This document shows positions 1-7,251 of a stretch of DNA of 64,000 nt, piece by piece. Position 1 is the stretch's first letter. Every line of letters begins with the position of its first letter. The position numbers and the translations under genes are program-made. Origin of the DNA: Flagellimonas hadalis (lineage in GTDB: Bacteria > Bacteroidota > Bacteroidia > Flavobacteriales > Flavobacteriaceae); NCBI RefSeq assembly GCF_007785775.2, contig NZ_VNIK02000003.1, positions 276,902 to 340,901 of the forward strand. Direction: 5' to 3'. The notes beneath the pieces are model-generated. The model did no database searches. It saw only the letters and a list, made by a program, of their open reading frames with translations, and was not told the DNA's origin.

Positions 1-272
1 GGCTGCACAATACGTTGGAACCTGCGGTATATGGCGTTCCCGTCATCATCGGGCCTGATTATCAAAAGTTCAAGGAAGCCAAGGACCTTGTGGAGAAGGG
101 TGGGGTTCTCCCCATTTCGGACCAAATAGGTTTTGACACTTTGATGGACACTTTTTTGACCAATCCCTCCCTCCGTGAAAAAACGGGCAAGATCAATGCT
201 GAATACATCAATGCCAATGTCGGGGCCACCGATTTGATCTTGAATCACCTATCATTAATGAAATTTGGTTAG
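1..272 (+). CDS. waaA: 3-deoxy-D-manno-octulosonic acid (Kdo) transferase, C-terminal part
   Basis: This is the 3' end of a gene that begins before the window; the reading frame is open from base 3. The visible 90 residues begin LHNTLEPAVYGVPVIIGP, followed by KFKEA and a helical tail. That is the glycosyltransferase-B C-terminal nucleotide-sugar binding segment of Kdo transferases (HN-LEPA-G-PV--GP). The enzyme adds Kdo from CMP-Kdo to lipid A on the inner face of the cytoplasmic membrane. The TAG stop is 20 bases before the sugar transporter gene, so the two may be cotranscribed. Family assignment rests on the C-terminal motif only, since the N-terminal domain is not visible. Confidence 0.85.
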   Translation, partial: LHNTLEPAVYGVPVIIGPDYQKFKEAKDLVEKGGVLPISDQIGFDTLMDTFLTNPSLREKTGKINAEYINANVGATDLILNHLSLMKFG

Positions 273-292
273 CTTTAACCAAATTCACATGC

Positions 293-1681
293 ATGGACAA
301 ACGTATTTTCAGGATTTCATTGACTGCGGCCCTTGCGGGCTTTTTGTTTGGATTTGATACCGTGGTCATTTCAGGGGCCAACCAGCCCATCAAGGAACTA
401 TGGGGCACCAATTGGTTCTTGGGCGATTCCATTTTCACCTTCCACGGCATCTTCATCATGTCCATGGCCCTTTGGGGCACCGTGTTGGGATCCCTTTTTG
501 GGGGTATTCCCACCGACCGATTGGGGCGTAAAAAGACCTTGTTCTGGATCGGGGTGTTGTATTTTATCTCGGCAGTGGGTTCCGCGCTTGCTCCTGAAGC
601 CTACAGTTTTTCCTTTTTCAGGTTCATCGGTGGAATCGGCGTAGGGGCATCCTCCGTGGCCGCTCCGGTCTATATTTCCGAAATTTCGACCGCTGCAACC
701 CGGGGTAGGTTGACGGCCATGTACCAGTTCAACATTGTTTTTGGGATACTGGTGGCCTTCATTTCCAATTATTTCATCGGAATGTTTTTTGATGAGGGAG
801 TGGCCTGGCGTTGGATGTTGGGCATTGAGGGCCTTCCCGCCTTGATCTACACCTTCATGGTCCTTAAAATACCGAACAGTCCCCGATGGCTACTTTTGAA
901 AAATCGTGACGATGCTGTAATCATCCGATCCATAACCCTGCTCGGCATCGAAAAGGAGAAAGCCTCACTGCACCTTTCAGAAATCAAAGTGTCCCTTTAC
1001 GAAACCGTCGAAAAGCATAAGGAGAGCCTGTTTTCGGGCAAGTACAACAAACCCTTGGCCCTTGCTTTTCTGATCGCTTTTTTCAACCAGCTTTCCGGGA
1101 TCAATTTTGTGCTCTACTACGCTCCCGAGATCTTGGAACGGGCCGGACTGGCCTCGGGCGAATCCCTTTTCAGCTCCATTTCCATTGGGGTGATCAACTT
1201 GATCTTCACCTTCGTGGGCATCGCCCTCATCGATAAATTGGGCCGAAAGCAATTGATGTACATTGGTTCCATCGGCTACATTTTGAGTTTGGCCATGGTG
1301 GGCTGGTGCTTCTATTCCAATGCAAGTTCCCTGCTGCTCTTGATCTTCATCCTGGTCTTTATCGCTTCCCATGCCATTGGGCAGGGAGCGGTCATCTGGG
1401 TGTTCATTTCGGAAATTTTTCCCAACAAGGTGCGCTCTTACGGACAATCGTGGGGGACGGGTACCCATTGGGTGTTTGCCGCACTGATCACCCTGCTCAC
1501 CCCTACCTTTTTGGATGCGGAAATCGGTATTTTCAAGGACAACCCATGGCCCATTTTCATCTTTTTTGCCTTTATGATGGTACTGCAACTGCTATGGGTC
1601 GCCTTCATGATGCCAGAGACCAAGGGAATCAGTTTGGAGGAACTGGGCAAACTGCTGAGTGGTAAAAATCAAAAAAAATAA
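293..1681 (+). CDS. MFS sugar porter (xylose/glucose:H+ symporter type)
   Basis: A 462-residue, 12-helix inner-membrane protein of the sugar porter branch of the major facilitator superfamily. Signature motifs appear in order: GFLFGFDTVVISGA in helix 1, GGIPTDRLGRKK in the 2-3 loop, a P-SPRWL variant (PNSPRWL) after helix 6, QLSGINFVLYYAPEI in helix 7, DKLGRKQ in the 8-9 loop, and PETKG just before the C-terminus. Proton-coupled uptake of a hexose or pentose is the family role, and the exact sugar cannot be read from sequence. The ATG at 293 was chosen because translation from it gives the usual short N-terminus before helix 1. An overlapping ATG at 289 is out of frame. A ROK sugar kinase lies 3.6 kb downstream and could use the imported sugar. 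Confidence 0.9.
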   Translation: MDKRIFRISLTAALAGFLFGFDTVVISGANQPIKELWGTNWFLGDSIFTFHGIFIMSMALWGTVLGSLFGGIPTDRLGRKKTLFWIGVLYFISAVGSALAPEAYSFSFFRFIGGIGVGASSVAAPVYISEISTAATRGRLTAMYQFNIVFGILVAFISNYFIGMFFDEGVAWRWMLGIEGLPALIYTFMVLKIPNSPRWLLLKNRDDAVIIRSITLLGIEKEKASLHLSEIKVSLYETVEKHKESLFSGKYNKPLALAFLIAFFNQLSGINFVLYYAPEILERAGLASGESLFSSISIGVINLIFTFVGIALIDKLGRKQLMYIGSIGYILSLAMVGWCFYSNASSLLLLIFILVFIASHAIGQGAVIWVFISEIFPNKVRSYGQSWGTGTHWVFAALITLLTPTFLDAEIGIFKDNPWPIFIFFAFMMVLQLLWVAFMMPETKGISLEELGKLLSGKNQKK

Positions 1682-1749
1682 CACTGCTGCACGACATAGT
1701 CTGAAACCATCCGTTAATCGAATATGGCACAGGATGTTATGGCCATTGA

Positions 1750-1763
1750 ACGGATAATTCCGT
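1750..1763. promoter_or_regulatory. Perfect inverted repeat upstream of a small membrane ORF
   Basis: ACGGA-TAAT-TCCGT is a perfect 5-4-5 palindrome. It overlaps a weak -7-like element (TATATTGA at 1763-1770) and ends 23 bases before the ATG of the 48-residue ORF. It could be an operator. No regulator is suggested by the surroundings. Confidence 0.3.
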
Positions 1764-1786
1764 ATATTGAATGAAATTACACTATT

Positions 1787-1933
1787 ATGGCTGAAGAAAT
1801 CTCTTTTGGAAATAGGCTGATGGTCGGTTTCCTGCGGATCATGGTCTTTGTGCTGATCGTTATCCTGATCGCTATCCCCGTTTGTATCCTACTCGACTTC
1901 CTTGGAGTCATGGACGCCATTGGTCTTTCCTAG
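1787..1933 (+). CDS. Small single-span membrane peptide, hypothetical (48 aa)
   Basis: A 48-residue frame begins at ATG 1787 and ends at TAG 1933. It has a polar start (MAEEISFGNRLM), then about 25 strongly hydrophobic residues rich in Val, Ile and Leu with one Cys, and a short tail ending GLS. One transmembrane segment is very likely. The stop codon shares the bases CTAG with the stop of the convergent lipoprotein gene, the same arrangement used by clearly real gene pairs elsewhere in the window, which supports the frame being real. I do not recognise a family. It could be a small regulator or accessory of a membrane complex; nothing in the sequence says which. Confidence 0.5.
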   Translation: MAEEISFGNRLMVGFLRIMVFVLIVILIAIPVCILLDFLGVMDAIGLS

Positions 1934-2556
1934 AAAATCACCTCTTGCTCCCCCATGGCCTTGGTGATCAATTTGATGTAAGTGTCCATGGCCTTTTCGA
2001 TGTTGACAGGCTCAGTGACATCGACATTACCCCTCCAGATGAGTTCCCTTTCCTTGCCGATACAGATGCAGTAGAGCGAAGTCTCTAGGTGGTATATATT
2101 GAAACTGTCGTAATAGGAAGGATCGTAGTAGATTTCTTGGTGCTCCAAGTAGTCGTTGCTGAAACGGACGAACAATTTATCTACGTTGTTCATTCGCTCC
2201 TTTAAGGTCTTTCTGTTCTCCGTGCCCACTACCTTGGTGAAGAGAATGGCATCAAAATCCTTGTCGAGCAATTGCTCTTCCACTTTGGCCAGCTCTTGCT
2301 CCGATCTTTCCGAAGATGTGAATTCCACATCAAAAACATCGATGCTGCGCACGCCATCCACGCCCTGCTTTTTCAATTCTTCCACAAAACGGGTCTCAAA
2401 TTCCATCCGTACGTTGTCGTCCTGGGCCATCCCCACGACAAGCACTTGACTGGCATCGAAAAGAACGATGTCGGGGTTTTTCCATGTCCCTACCAATTTT
2501 GTAGTGGAACACCCCATGAGCAACAATAGACTTAAGGCCAGAAATTTTGGTTTCAT
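1930..2556 (-). CDS. Lipoprotein, DUF4136-like
   Basis: A 208-residue protein starting with a lipoprotein signal peptide. The hydrophobic segment LALSLLLLMGC ends in a lipobox with the acylated Cys at residue 16. The mature part begins STTKLVGTWKNPD, a pattern seen in small Bacteroidota lipoproteins resembling DUF4136, and ends in a mixed alpha/beta domain with several Tyr residues. It should sit in the outer membrane or the periplasmic face of the inner membrane. Function is unknown. The gene lies 44 bases downstream of hpf on the same strand, and its TAG stop overlaps the stop of the convergent small membrane ORF. Confidence 0.6.
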   Translation of the reverse strand: MKPKFLALSLLLLMGCSTTKLVGTWKNPDIVLFDASQVLVVGMAQDDNVRMEFETRFVEELKKQGVDGVRSIDVFDVEFTSSERSEQELAKVEEQLLDKDFDAILFTKVVGTENRKTLKERMNNVDKLFVRFSNDYLEHQEIYYDPSYYDSFNIYHLETSLYCICIGKERELIWRGNVDVTEPVNIEKAMDTYIKLITKAMGEQEVIF

Positions 2557-2600
2557 TGGTATAGGTTTTAGGTCGTGCGCAGCAAAGGTCTTATTTTCCC

Positions 2601-2900
2601 TTAATGGGAAGCAAAGGTGGCTTGTCTTTTTTCAAGTTGCCTTCGGAGTTCCTCAACGGTCTCGGCCATGGATTTTTCAAAATCGTCCGTGCTTGACTTG
2701 GCAAATATCCTGGGGCCTGGGGCACTGAGCTCAATTTCACAGACTTTTCCTTCCCCGGCCTTATCGTTCTCCATTTTGAAGATGACATTGGCCTTGATCA
2801 ACCAACTGTATTTTTTCTCCAGTCCTTCCAGTTTTTTGTTCAAAAGTGCTGTCAACGATTCACTGGTCTTCATTTTCTGATATTGAACATGTATTTCCAT
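2601..2900 (-). CDS. hpf: Ribosome hibernation promoting factor, short form (HPF/YfiA family)
   Basis: A 99-residue protein with the beta-alpha-beta-beta-beta-alpha pattern of the HPF/RaiA family: MEIHVQYQKMKTSESL, then KLEGLEKKYSWLIKANVIF, a central acidic/basic stretch, and the C-terminal helix DDFEKSMAETVEELRRQLEK. These proteins bind the 30S decoding region and silence ribosomes during starvation or energy limitation. There is no long-form C-terminal dimerisation domain, so a partner would be needed for 100S dimers if they form. The gene has its own promoter with an Fnr-like box centred at about -41.5, so induction under low oxygen is predicted. Confidence 0.85.
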   Translation of the reverse strand: MEIHVQYQKMKTSESLTALLNKKLEGLEKKYSWLIKANVIFKMENDKAGEGKVCEIELSAPGPRIFAKSSTDDFEKSMAETVEELRRQLEKRQATFASH

Positions 2901-2953
2901 GGTAATTGTATTTGATTTGTTTCAAAACTATGTCCTAAAAGGACAACTTAATA

Positions 2954-2965
2954 TGACAACCATCA
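2954..2965 (-). promoter_or_regulatory. Fnr-like box of the hpf promoter
   Basis: TGAC-AACC-ATCA lies upstream of hpf. On the minus strand a perfect -7 element TAGTTTTG occupies 2923-2930. If its first T is -12, transcription starts near 2918 and the box is centred at -41.5, the class II activator position. The predicted leader is 18 bases. Confidence 0.7.
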
Positions 2966-2985
2966 GTTCTTGATCGTTTCACTTG

Positions 2986-4299
2986 TCACATGAAAAAAGG
3001 CTGGCCCGTGCTTTGCAGTACCGAGAACCAAAATTCCCCTTCCAGATCTATCTTTTTTCGCTGTTTGGTCACTTCCGATATGGGAATATAGACATAGGTG
3101 TTGTTCACCTTACAGGACACCAACCTGGTCTTTCCTGCCATCGCGGCATGGACGGCATGGTAGGCCAACCTGCTGCAATACACACTATCGCTGGAGTTGG
3201 CGGGCGCGCACCTGATGATATAGCTGGGGTCGATATATTTTATCGAGATTGGGGTATTCTTGAAATGTGCCGCAATTTTTTCCTTTAGGAAAACCCCGAT
3301 ATCCTCATGCTTAACATTGCCCGAAGCATCCTTGATGCCTTTCCTGTCCTTGAACAAATGCTGTCCCGCTCCTTCGGCCACAACGATCACGGCATGCTTT
3401 TTCTGTTGAAGGCGCTGTTCCAGTGCTGCGAGGAAGCCGTTTTCCCCTTCCAACTCAAAATCCATTTCGGGCACCAGCACAAAGTTCACCACGGGCATGG
3501 CCAAGGTTGCCGAAGCCGCTATGAAACCACTGTCGCGGCCCATCAATTTTATAATGGAAATACCATTGTAAGCCCCCGTGGCCTCGTTATGCGCATCCTT
3601 CAAAATGGAACTGGCCACATCAAATGCAGTCCCATAACCGAAAGATTCATCGATCAGGTCAATATCGTTATCGATGGTCTTGGGGATACCGATCACACTG
3701 ATCTTGGCTTTTCTTTTTGCGATTTCTTCACCAATGGCATTCACGCCCTTGAGTGTTCCATCACCTCCTATGGCAAAGAGCATATCGACATGGTTTTCCT
3801 CCAAGGTGTCCACCATCAACGATACCTCTTGGGCACCTCGCGAGGAGCCGAGAAATGTTCCCCCAAACTGATGGACGTCCTTCACCTTATCGGGTGTGAG
3901 CTCCATAAACCCATGCCCTGCGGCAGGATTGAGCCCTTCATACCCATAGGGTATGCCTATGATTTTTTTCACCCCATAGAAATAATGGAGTGCCATGACG
4001 AGTCCTCGGATCACATTGTTGATTCCAGGGCAAAGACCACCACAGGTCACGATGGCCGCAGTGACCTTTTCGGGCTCGAAAAAAATATCCTGCCTTGGCC
4101 CCGCCTTTTCCATACAAAGGGGGCTGTCCCTTGTGGTAAAGCAATGATTGTAGTGCTCCAGGGAAGGATTGAACACCAGTCTTTCCGATTCCCCGATGAA
4201 ATTGAAAATACGGTCCCCTTTGACCGTACTAAGTTGTAAAGGCGATTTGAATCTGGGCTCACCCAGGCTTTCTATTTTAAAGCTGTGCTTTTCGTCCAC
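2986..4299 (-). CDS. pfkA: 6-phosphofructokinase, long group (probably ATP-dependent)
   Basis: A 437-residue phosphofructokinase catalysing the committed step of glycolysis. Motifs in order are CGGLCPGINNVIRG (about 86-99), YGYEGL, GGDGT (178-182), GIPKTIDNDI (204-213), GYGTAFD and MGRDSGFIA (253-261). Gly in GGDGT is the feature linked to ATP rather than pyrophosphate use. The Lys in PKTID is shared by PPi enzymes and by the long ATP enzymes of the trypanosome type, so ATP is likely but not certain. The length fits that long group (bacterial PfkA is about 320). The frame starts with GTG at 4299, since an in-frame stop lies just upstream. It sits 40 bases after a usp gene and probably shares its Fnr-controlled promoter. 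Confidence 0.88.
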   Translation of the reverse strand: MDEKHSFKIESLGEPRFKSPLQLSTVKGDRIFNFIGESERLVFNPSLEHYNHCFTTRDSPLCMEKAGPRQDIFFEPEKVTAAIVTCGGLCPGINNVIRGLVMALHYFYGVKKIIGIPYGYEGLNPAAGHGFMELTPDKVKDVHQFGGTFLGSSRGAQEVSLMVDTLEENHVDMLFAIGGDGTLKGVNAIGEEIAKRKAKISVIGIPKTIDNDIDLIDESFGYGTAFDVASSILKDAHNEATGAYNGISIIKLMGRDSGFIAASATLAMPVVNFVLVPEMDFELEGENGFLAALEQRLQQKKHAVIVVAEGAGQHLFKDRKGIKDASGNVKHEDIGVFLKEKIAAHFKNTPISIKYIDPSYIIRCAPANSSDSVYCSRLAYHAVHAAMAGKTRLVSCKVNNTYVYIPISEVTKQRKKIDLEGEFWFSVLQSTGQPFFM

Positions 4300-4339
4300 A
4301 ATGGTTGTCGATTACAAAGGGTATTGCGCCGTTGTTTTA

Positions 4340-5131
4340 TCAATCCAAGGCCAATACCGGGATTTCGGAATGCAGGGTCAAGAGTTTTGTCAATCGCCCT
4401 TCTGATGCAGTGCTCCTTTCGGTGTGGTTCCTCGGCAAAATGGTCAGCATATCAATGCCTTTCTCTTCGATGTACTCCAAAATACCTTCTTCCACATCCT
4501 GGTTCTTGCTAAAGTTATGTTCTGCATAGAAGTGCTCCAAATAGTATTCCAGTAAATTGTCCGTCTTGTCCCCTACCACTTCTTCTTCGTACACGGATTC
4601 TTTATAAATGGTCAACACATGGACTTTGGAATCGAAAGTTCGGGCAATTTCCAACAGAGTTTTCAGGACTTCCTTGTCCTCAATGGTCTCCCCTCCCATG
4701 ACCAGGGCGATGTTCTTGGGCTCTTTGATAGGACAGCCATAGGGGATCGAGATTACGGGACAGTCGGCATCCAAAACCAATTTGGAGGTGTTGGTGATGG
4801 CCTCATCCGTCACCTTGTCCCCCATAGTGCCCATCATGATCAAATCCGCGCCACTGCTTTGCTGGGTGGACAAAATGGTGCGGGTAACATTTCCTGTGAG
4901 CGTTTTGAATTTTGGGACTTTCTTCAGCCTAACGCTTAGGGATTCCAGGACCTTTTCAAAATCCCTGTCCAATTTTTGTTCATCGACCTCTTCAATTTGC
5001 ATGGTACTCACATAGAGTGCCAAAATTTCCACCGAACGCTCTGTTCCCACAAAGTTGGCCACATACTCCAAGGCATTCAATGATGCTTCTGAAAAATCAA
5101 AAGGTACCAATATTTTATCTAAACCGCCCAT
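4340..5131 (-). CDS. Universal stress protein, tandem UspA domains
   Basis: A 263-residue protein with two UspA folds. The first starts ILVPFDFSEASLNALEYV and contains the ATP-loop-like GTMGDKVTDEAITNTS, followed by CPVISIP; the loop deviates from G-2x-G-9x-G(S/T). The second begins PKNIALVMGGE and ends SEIPVLALD. Usp proteins are cytoplasmic and accumulate on growth arrest or oxygen limitation. This gene is the first of a usp-pfkA operon. It has a TACTTTTG -7 element (5168-5175 on the minus strand) with an Fnr-like box at -41.5. Three usp genes in this island share that arrangement or sit in operons that do. Confidence 0.88.
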   Translation of the reverse strand: MGGLDKILVPFDFSEASLNALEYVANFVGTERSVEILALYVSTMQIEEVDEQKLDRDFEKVLESLSVRLKKVPKFKTLTGNVTRTILSTQQSSGADLIMMGTMGDKVTDEAITNTSKLVLDADCPVISIPYGCPIKEPKNIALVMGGETIEDKEVLKTLLEIARTFDSKVHVLTIYKESVYEEEVVGDKTDNLLEYYLEHFYAEHNFSKNQDVEEGILEYIEEKGIDMLTILPRNHTERSTASEGRLTKLLTLHSEIPVLALD

Positions 5132-5198
5132 AGCTGATATATTTAATGTATTTGAAAGATTCTATTTCAAAAGTAGATTCCCAACATAACCTAAAACA

Positions 5199-5210
5199 TG
5201 ACAGCGGTCA
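5199..5210 (-). promoter_or_regulatory. Fnr-like box of the usp-pfkA promoter
   Basis: TGAC-AGCG-GTCA has perfectly complementary half-sites. The minus-strand -7 element TACTTTTG is at 5168-5175, so the predicted start is near 5163 and the box centre falls at -41.5. No matching -7 element lies at the same distance on the plus strand, so I assign it to usp-pfkA and not to the divergent sugar kinase. The 200-base gap 5132-5331 holds this site and otherwise only a possible -7 element TATATTTA at 5292 for the kinase. Confidence 0.72.
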
Positions 5211-5331
5211 GGTTTCCAATCTTTCTGTGATATTAGTAAAAATTCTCTCTTTTAAAAAATCTGGAAGGCCATTTTTTGGTTCCATATTGTTTATATTTAA
5301 GACCCTTATAAAACAACAAGACCAATAAACC

Positions 5332-6303
5332 ATGGACATAGTGATCGGAGTGGACATAGGCGGGACCAAGACCAAGATCGGACTGGTGGACAAAAACGGT
5401 GTATGCCACGAAAAAACCTTCTTCAGGACCCAGGACTTTCCCAATTTGGAAGAATACCTCAACAAGATAAAGACCACTTCGGATGAGATGATCAGCAATT
5501 TTGGAAAGCCCGTCAACATCCTCGGGTGTGGAATCGGGGCACCAAATGCATCGAGCAAGAACGGCACCATTGAGAATGCCAGCAACCTGATCTGGAAGGG
5601 AAGTGTGCCCTTGGTGGAAAAACTGAAACAGCGGATGGACATGCCCATCCGCATCATGAACGATGCCAGTGCCGCCGCGTTGGGGGAAATGCTCTTCGGC
5701 GGGGCCAAGAACATGACCGACTTCATTGTCATCACCTTGGGCACAGGTTTTGGTGCGGGCATTGTGGCCAACGGTCGTCTCATCGACGGCTATGATGGCT
5801 TTGCGGGCGAACTGGGGCACGTTGACATGACCATGGGCGATGGCCGGTTGACCGGCCTCGGCGTAAGGGGTGGATTGGAAGCCTATGTCTCCGCAACCGG
5901 ACTGAAGCGTACCGTTACCTATATGCAGAGCAAGTACATGGTGAAGAGCCGATTCAGGGATGTGGCCTACAACGACCTGCATGGGGAGGACATTACCAGG
6001 GCTGCCGAGGAGGGCGACGAAATCGCCCTAAAATCCTTTGACTATACCGCGAGGATCATGGCCCAGGCACTGGCCAATTTTACCGCTTTTACCCAGCCCG
6101 AAGCCTTCATCCTGATGGGTGGGCTCACCAATAGCGGCAAATGGATCATGACGCCCTTGGAGAAATATTTCAACGGCTTTTTACTGGATGTGTACAAGGG
6201 AAAGGTAAAACTGCTCCTATCCAGCATGGAGGACAAAACGGCCGCCATTTGCGGGGCCGCGGCGCTGATCTGGGAAAACCACAGAAGCTACCTTGGCCAA
6301 TAA
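5332..6303 (+). CDS. ROK family sugar kinase (glucokinase-like) with degenerate zinc motif
   Basis: A 323-residue ROK protein. The N-terminal phosphate loop is GVDIGGTKTKIGLV (6-19), the catalytic Asp is in MNDASAAALGE (D111), and the sugar-binding GFAGELGHV (157-164) contains E160 and the zinc-ligand position H163. In typical ROK kinases this is followed by a C-x-C-G-x2-G-C cluster. Here the corresponding stretch reads GRLTGLGVRGGLEA (171-184) with Thr, Leu and Gly in place of the three Cys, so structural zinc is probably lost. There is no N-terminal helix-turn-helix, so this is a kinase and not a repressor. Likely reaction: ATP-dependent phosphorylation of glucose or a related sugar. Substrate unproven. 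Confidence 0.82.
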   Translation: MDIVIGVDIGGTKTKIGLVDKNGVCHEKTFFRTQDFPNLEEYLNKIKTTSDEMISNFGKPVNILGCGIGAPNASSKNGTIENASNLIWKGSVPLVEKLKQRMDMPIRIMNDASAAALGEMLFGGAKNMTDFIVITLGTGFGAGIVANGRLIDGYDGFAGELGHVDMTMGDGRLTGLGVRGGLEAYVSATGLKRTVTYMQSKYMVKSRFRDVAYNDLHGEDITRAAEEGDEIALKSFDYTARIMAQALANFTAFTQPEAFILMGGLTNSGKWIMTPLEKYFNGFLLDVYKGKVKLLLSSMEDKTAAICGAAALIWENHRSYLGQ

Positions 6304-6328
6304 AATCCATCACAACCAATTGTAAACC

Positions 6329-6340
6329 TGATATTTATCA
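6329..6340 (+). promoter_or_regulatory. Fnr-like box of the tonB-like gene promoter
   Basis: TGAT-ATTT-ATCA is followed by TATCTTTA at 6364-6371, seven of eight matches to TAnnTTTG counting the free positions. The predicted start is near 6376 and the box centre at -41.5. The leader to the ATG at 6394 is about 18 bases. Confidence 0.65.
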
Positions 6341-6393
6341 TGTTTTTTGATTCGTGACGAGGCTATCTTTAACATAGTCAAATCGCAAAAGTC

Positions 6394-7122
6394 ATGAAAC
6401 CAAAAAAGAACCCAAATGCCGAGATAGGACGCAATAGCAGTCTTTATTTCATGATAGGCCTTACTTCGGTATTGTTTGTGACATGGCAATCCCTTGAAGT
6501 AAAATTCTACGAAAAAGAATCCAAAGCCATCGAAGTGGTCCAAGTGGTGGACGAACTCAAGGAAGATGTCCCCATGACCGAGACCATCCACACCACACCC
6601 CCTCCGCCCCCACCTACCGCACCTGACGTAATCGAGATTGTAGAGGACGTGGAAGATGTAGAGGAGACAGTGATCGAAAGTACAGAAAGTAGTCAGGACA
6701 CCTATATTGAAGATGCCATGGTGAGGATAGAGGATGTGGAAGTGGAGGAAGTGGAAGAGGAAGTCGTGGTTCCCTTTGCCGTCATCGAATATGTGCCCGT
6801 GTTCCCTGGGTGTGAGATCTATGATACACAGGAACAACGAAAGGAGTGTTTCAACCAAAAAGTACAGGAGCATATCAGGGACAATTTCCAATATCCTCCT
6901 GATGCCTTGGAAATGCATATCACCGGAAGGGTCTATGTACAGTTCGTCATCGACTCCCAAGGAAGGATAAGCAATATTGAAAAAAGGGGACCCGACAGAT
7001 TGCTCGAAAAAGAGGCCGTGCGCATCATGTCCCTATTGCCCAAAGTGAAGCCGGGGCAGCAACGCGGCAGGCCTGTCAGTGTAAAATATAGCATTCCTAT
7101 CAATTTTATCATGCAGGAGTGA
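6394..7122 (+). CDS. TonB family energy transducer
   Basis: A 242-residue TonB protein. A short cytoplasmic N-terminus rich in Lys precedes one transmembrane helix (about 17-35, LYFMIGLTSVLFVTW). Then comes a periplasmic linker with PPPPPP and long Glu/Val-rich repeats, and a C-terminal TonB domain containing VPVFPGCE, VQEHIRDNFQYP, ITGRVYVQFVID and VKYSIPINF. It spans the periplasm and passes proton-motive force to outer-membrane receptors. The same VPVFPGCE motif recurs twice in the BlaR-like sensor at 40-42 kb. The promoter carries an Fnr-like box, so this copy is predicted to be made under oxygen limitation. No exbB/exbD neighbours are present. Confidence 0.85.
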   Translation: MKPKKNPNAEIGRNSSLYFMIGLTSVLFVTWQSLEVKFYEKESKAIEVVQVVDELKEDVPMTETIHTTPPPPPPTAPDVIEIVEDVEDVEETVIESTESSQDTYIEDAMVRIEDVEVEEVEEEVVVPFAVIEYVPVFPGCEIYDTQEQRKECFNQKVQEHIRDNFQYPPDALEMHITGRVYVQFVIDSQGRISNIEKRGPDRLLEKEAVRIMSLLPKVKPGQQRGRPVSVKYSIPINFIMQE

Positions 7123-7182
7123 TGAAATGGGCCATTCGAAAAAGTTGGTGAACCATTTCAAGGAACCACACTGGAAGGTTCA

Positions 7183-7194
7183 TGACATTTATCA
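7183..7194 (+). promoter_or_regulatory. Fnr-like box of the hemN-usp promoter
   Basis: TGAC-ATTT-ATCA is followed by a perfect -7 element TACTTTTG at 7218-7225. The predicted start is near 7230, the box is at -41.5 and the leader is 22 bases. Fnr control of hemN is well known in other bacteria, which supports the reading. Confidence 0.75.
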
Positions 7195-7251
7195 TGTTTT
7201 ATGCTGTTCCCCAAAACTACTTTTGACCCCACAACCTAAAGGAATACAGCC

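Noticed and set aside
3307-4239. A 310-codon plus-strand frame
   Set aside because: Mirror of the phosphofructokinase gene; no start context or motif.
5199-5210. Control of the divergent sugar kinase by this box
   Set aside because: The plus-strand bases at the required distance (from 5234) read TAGTAAAA, which does not fit TAnnTTTG, so only the usp-pfkA side is assigned.
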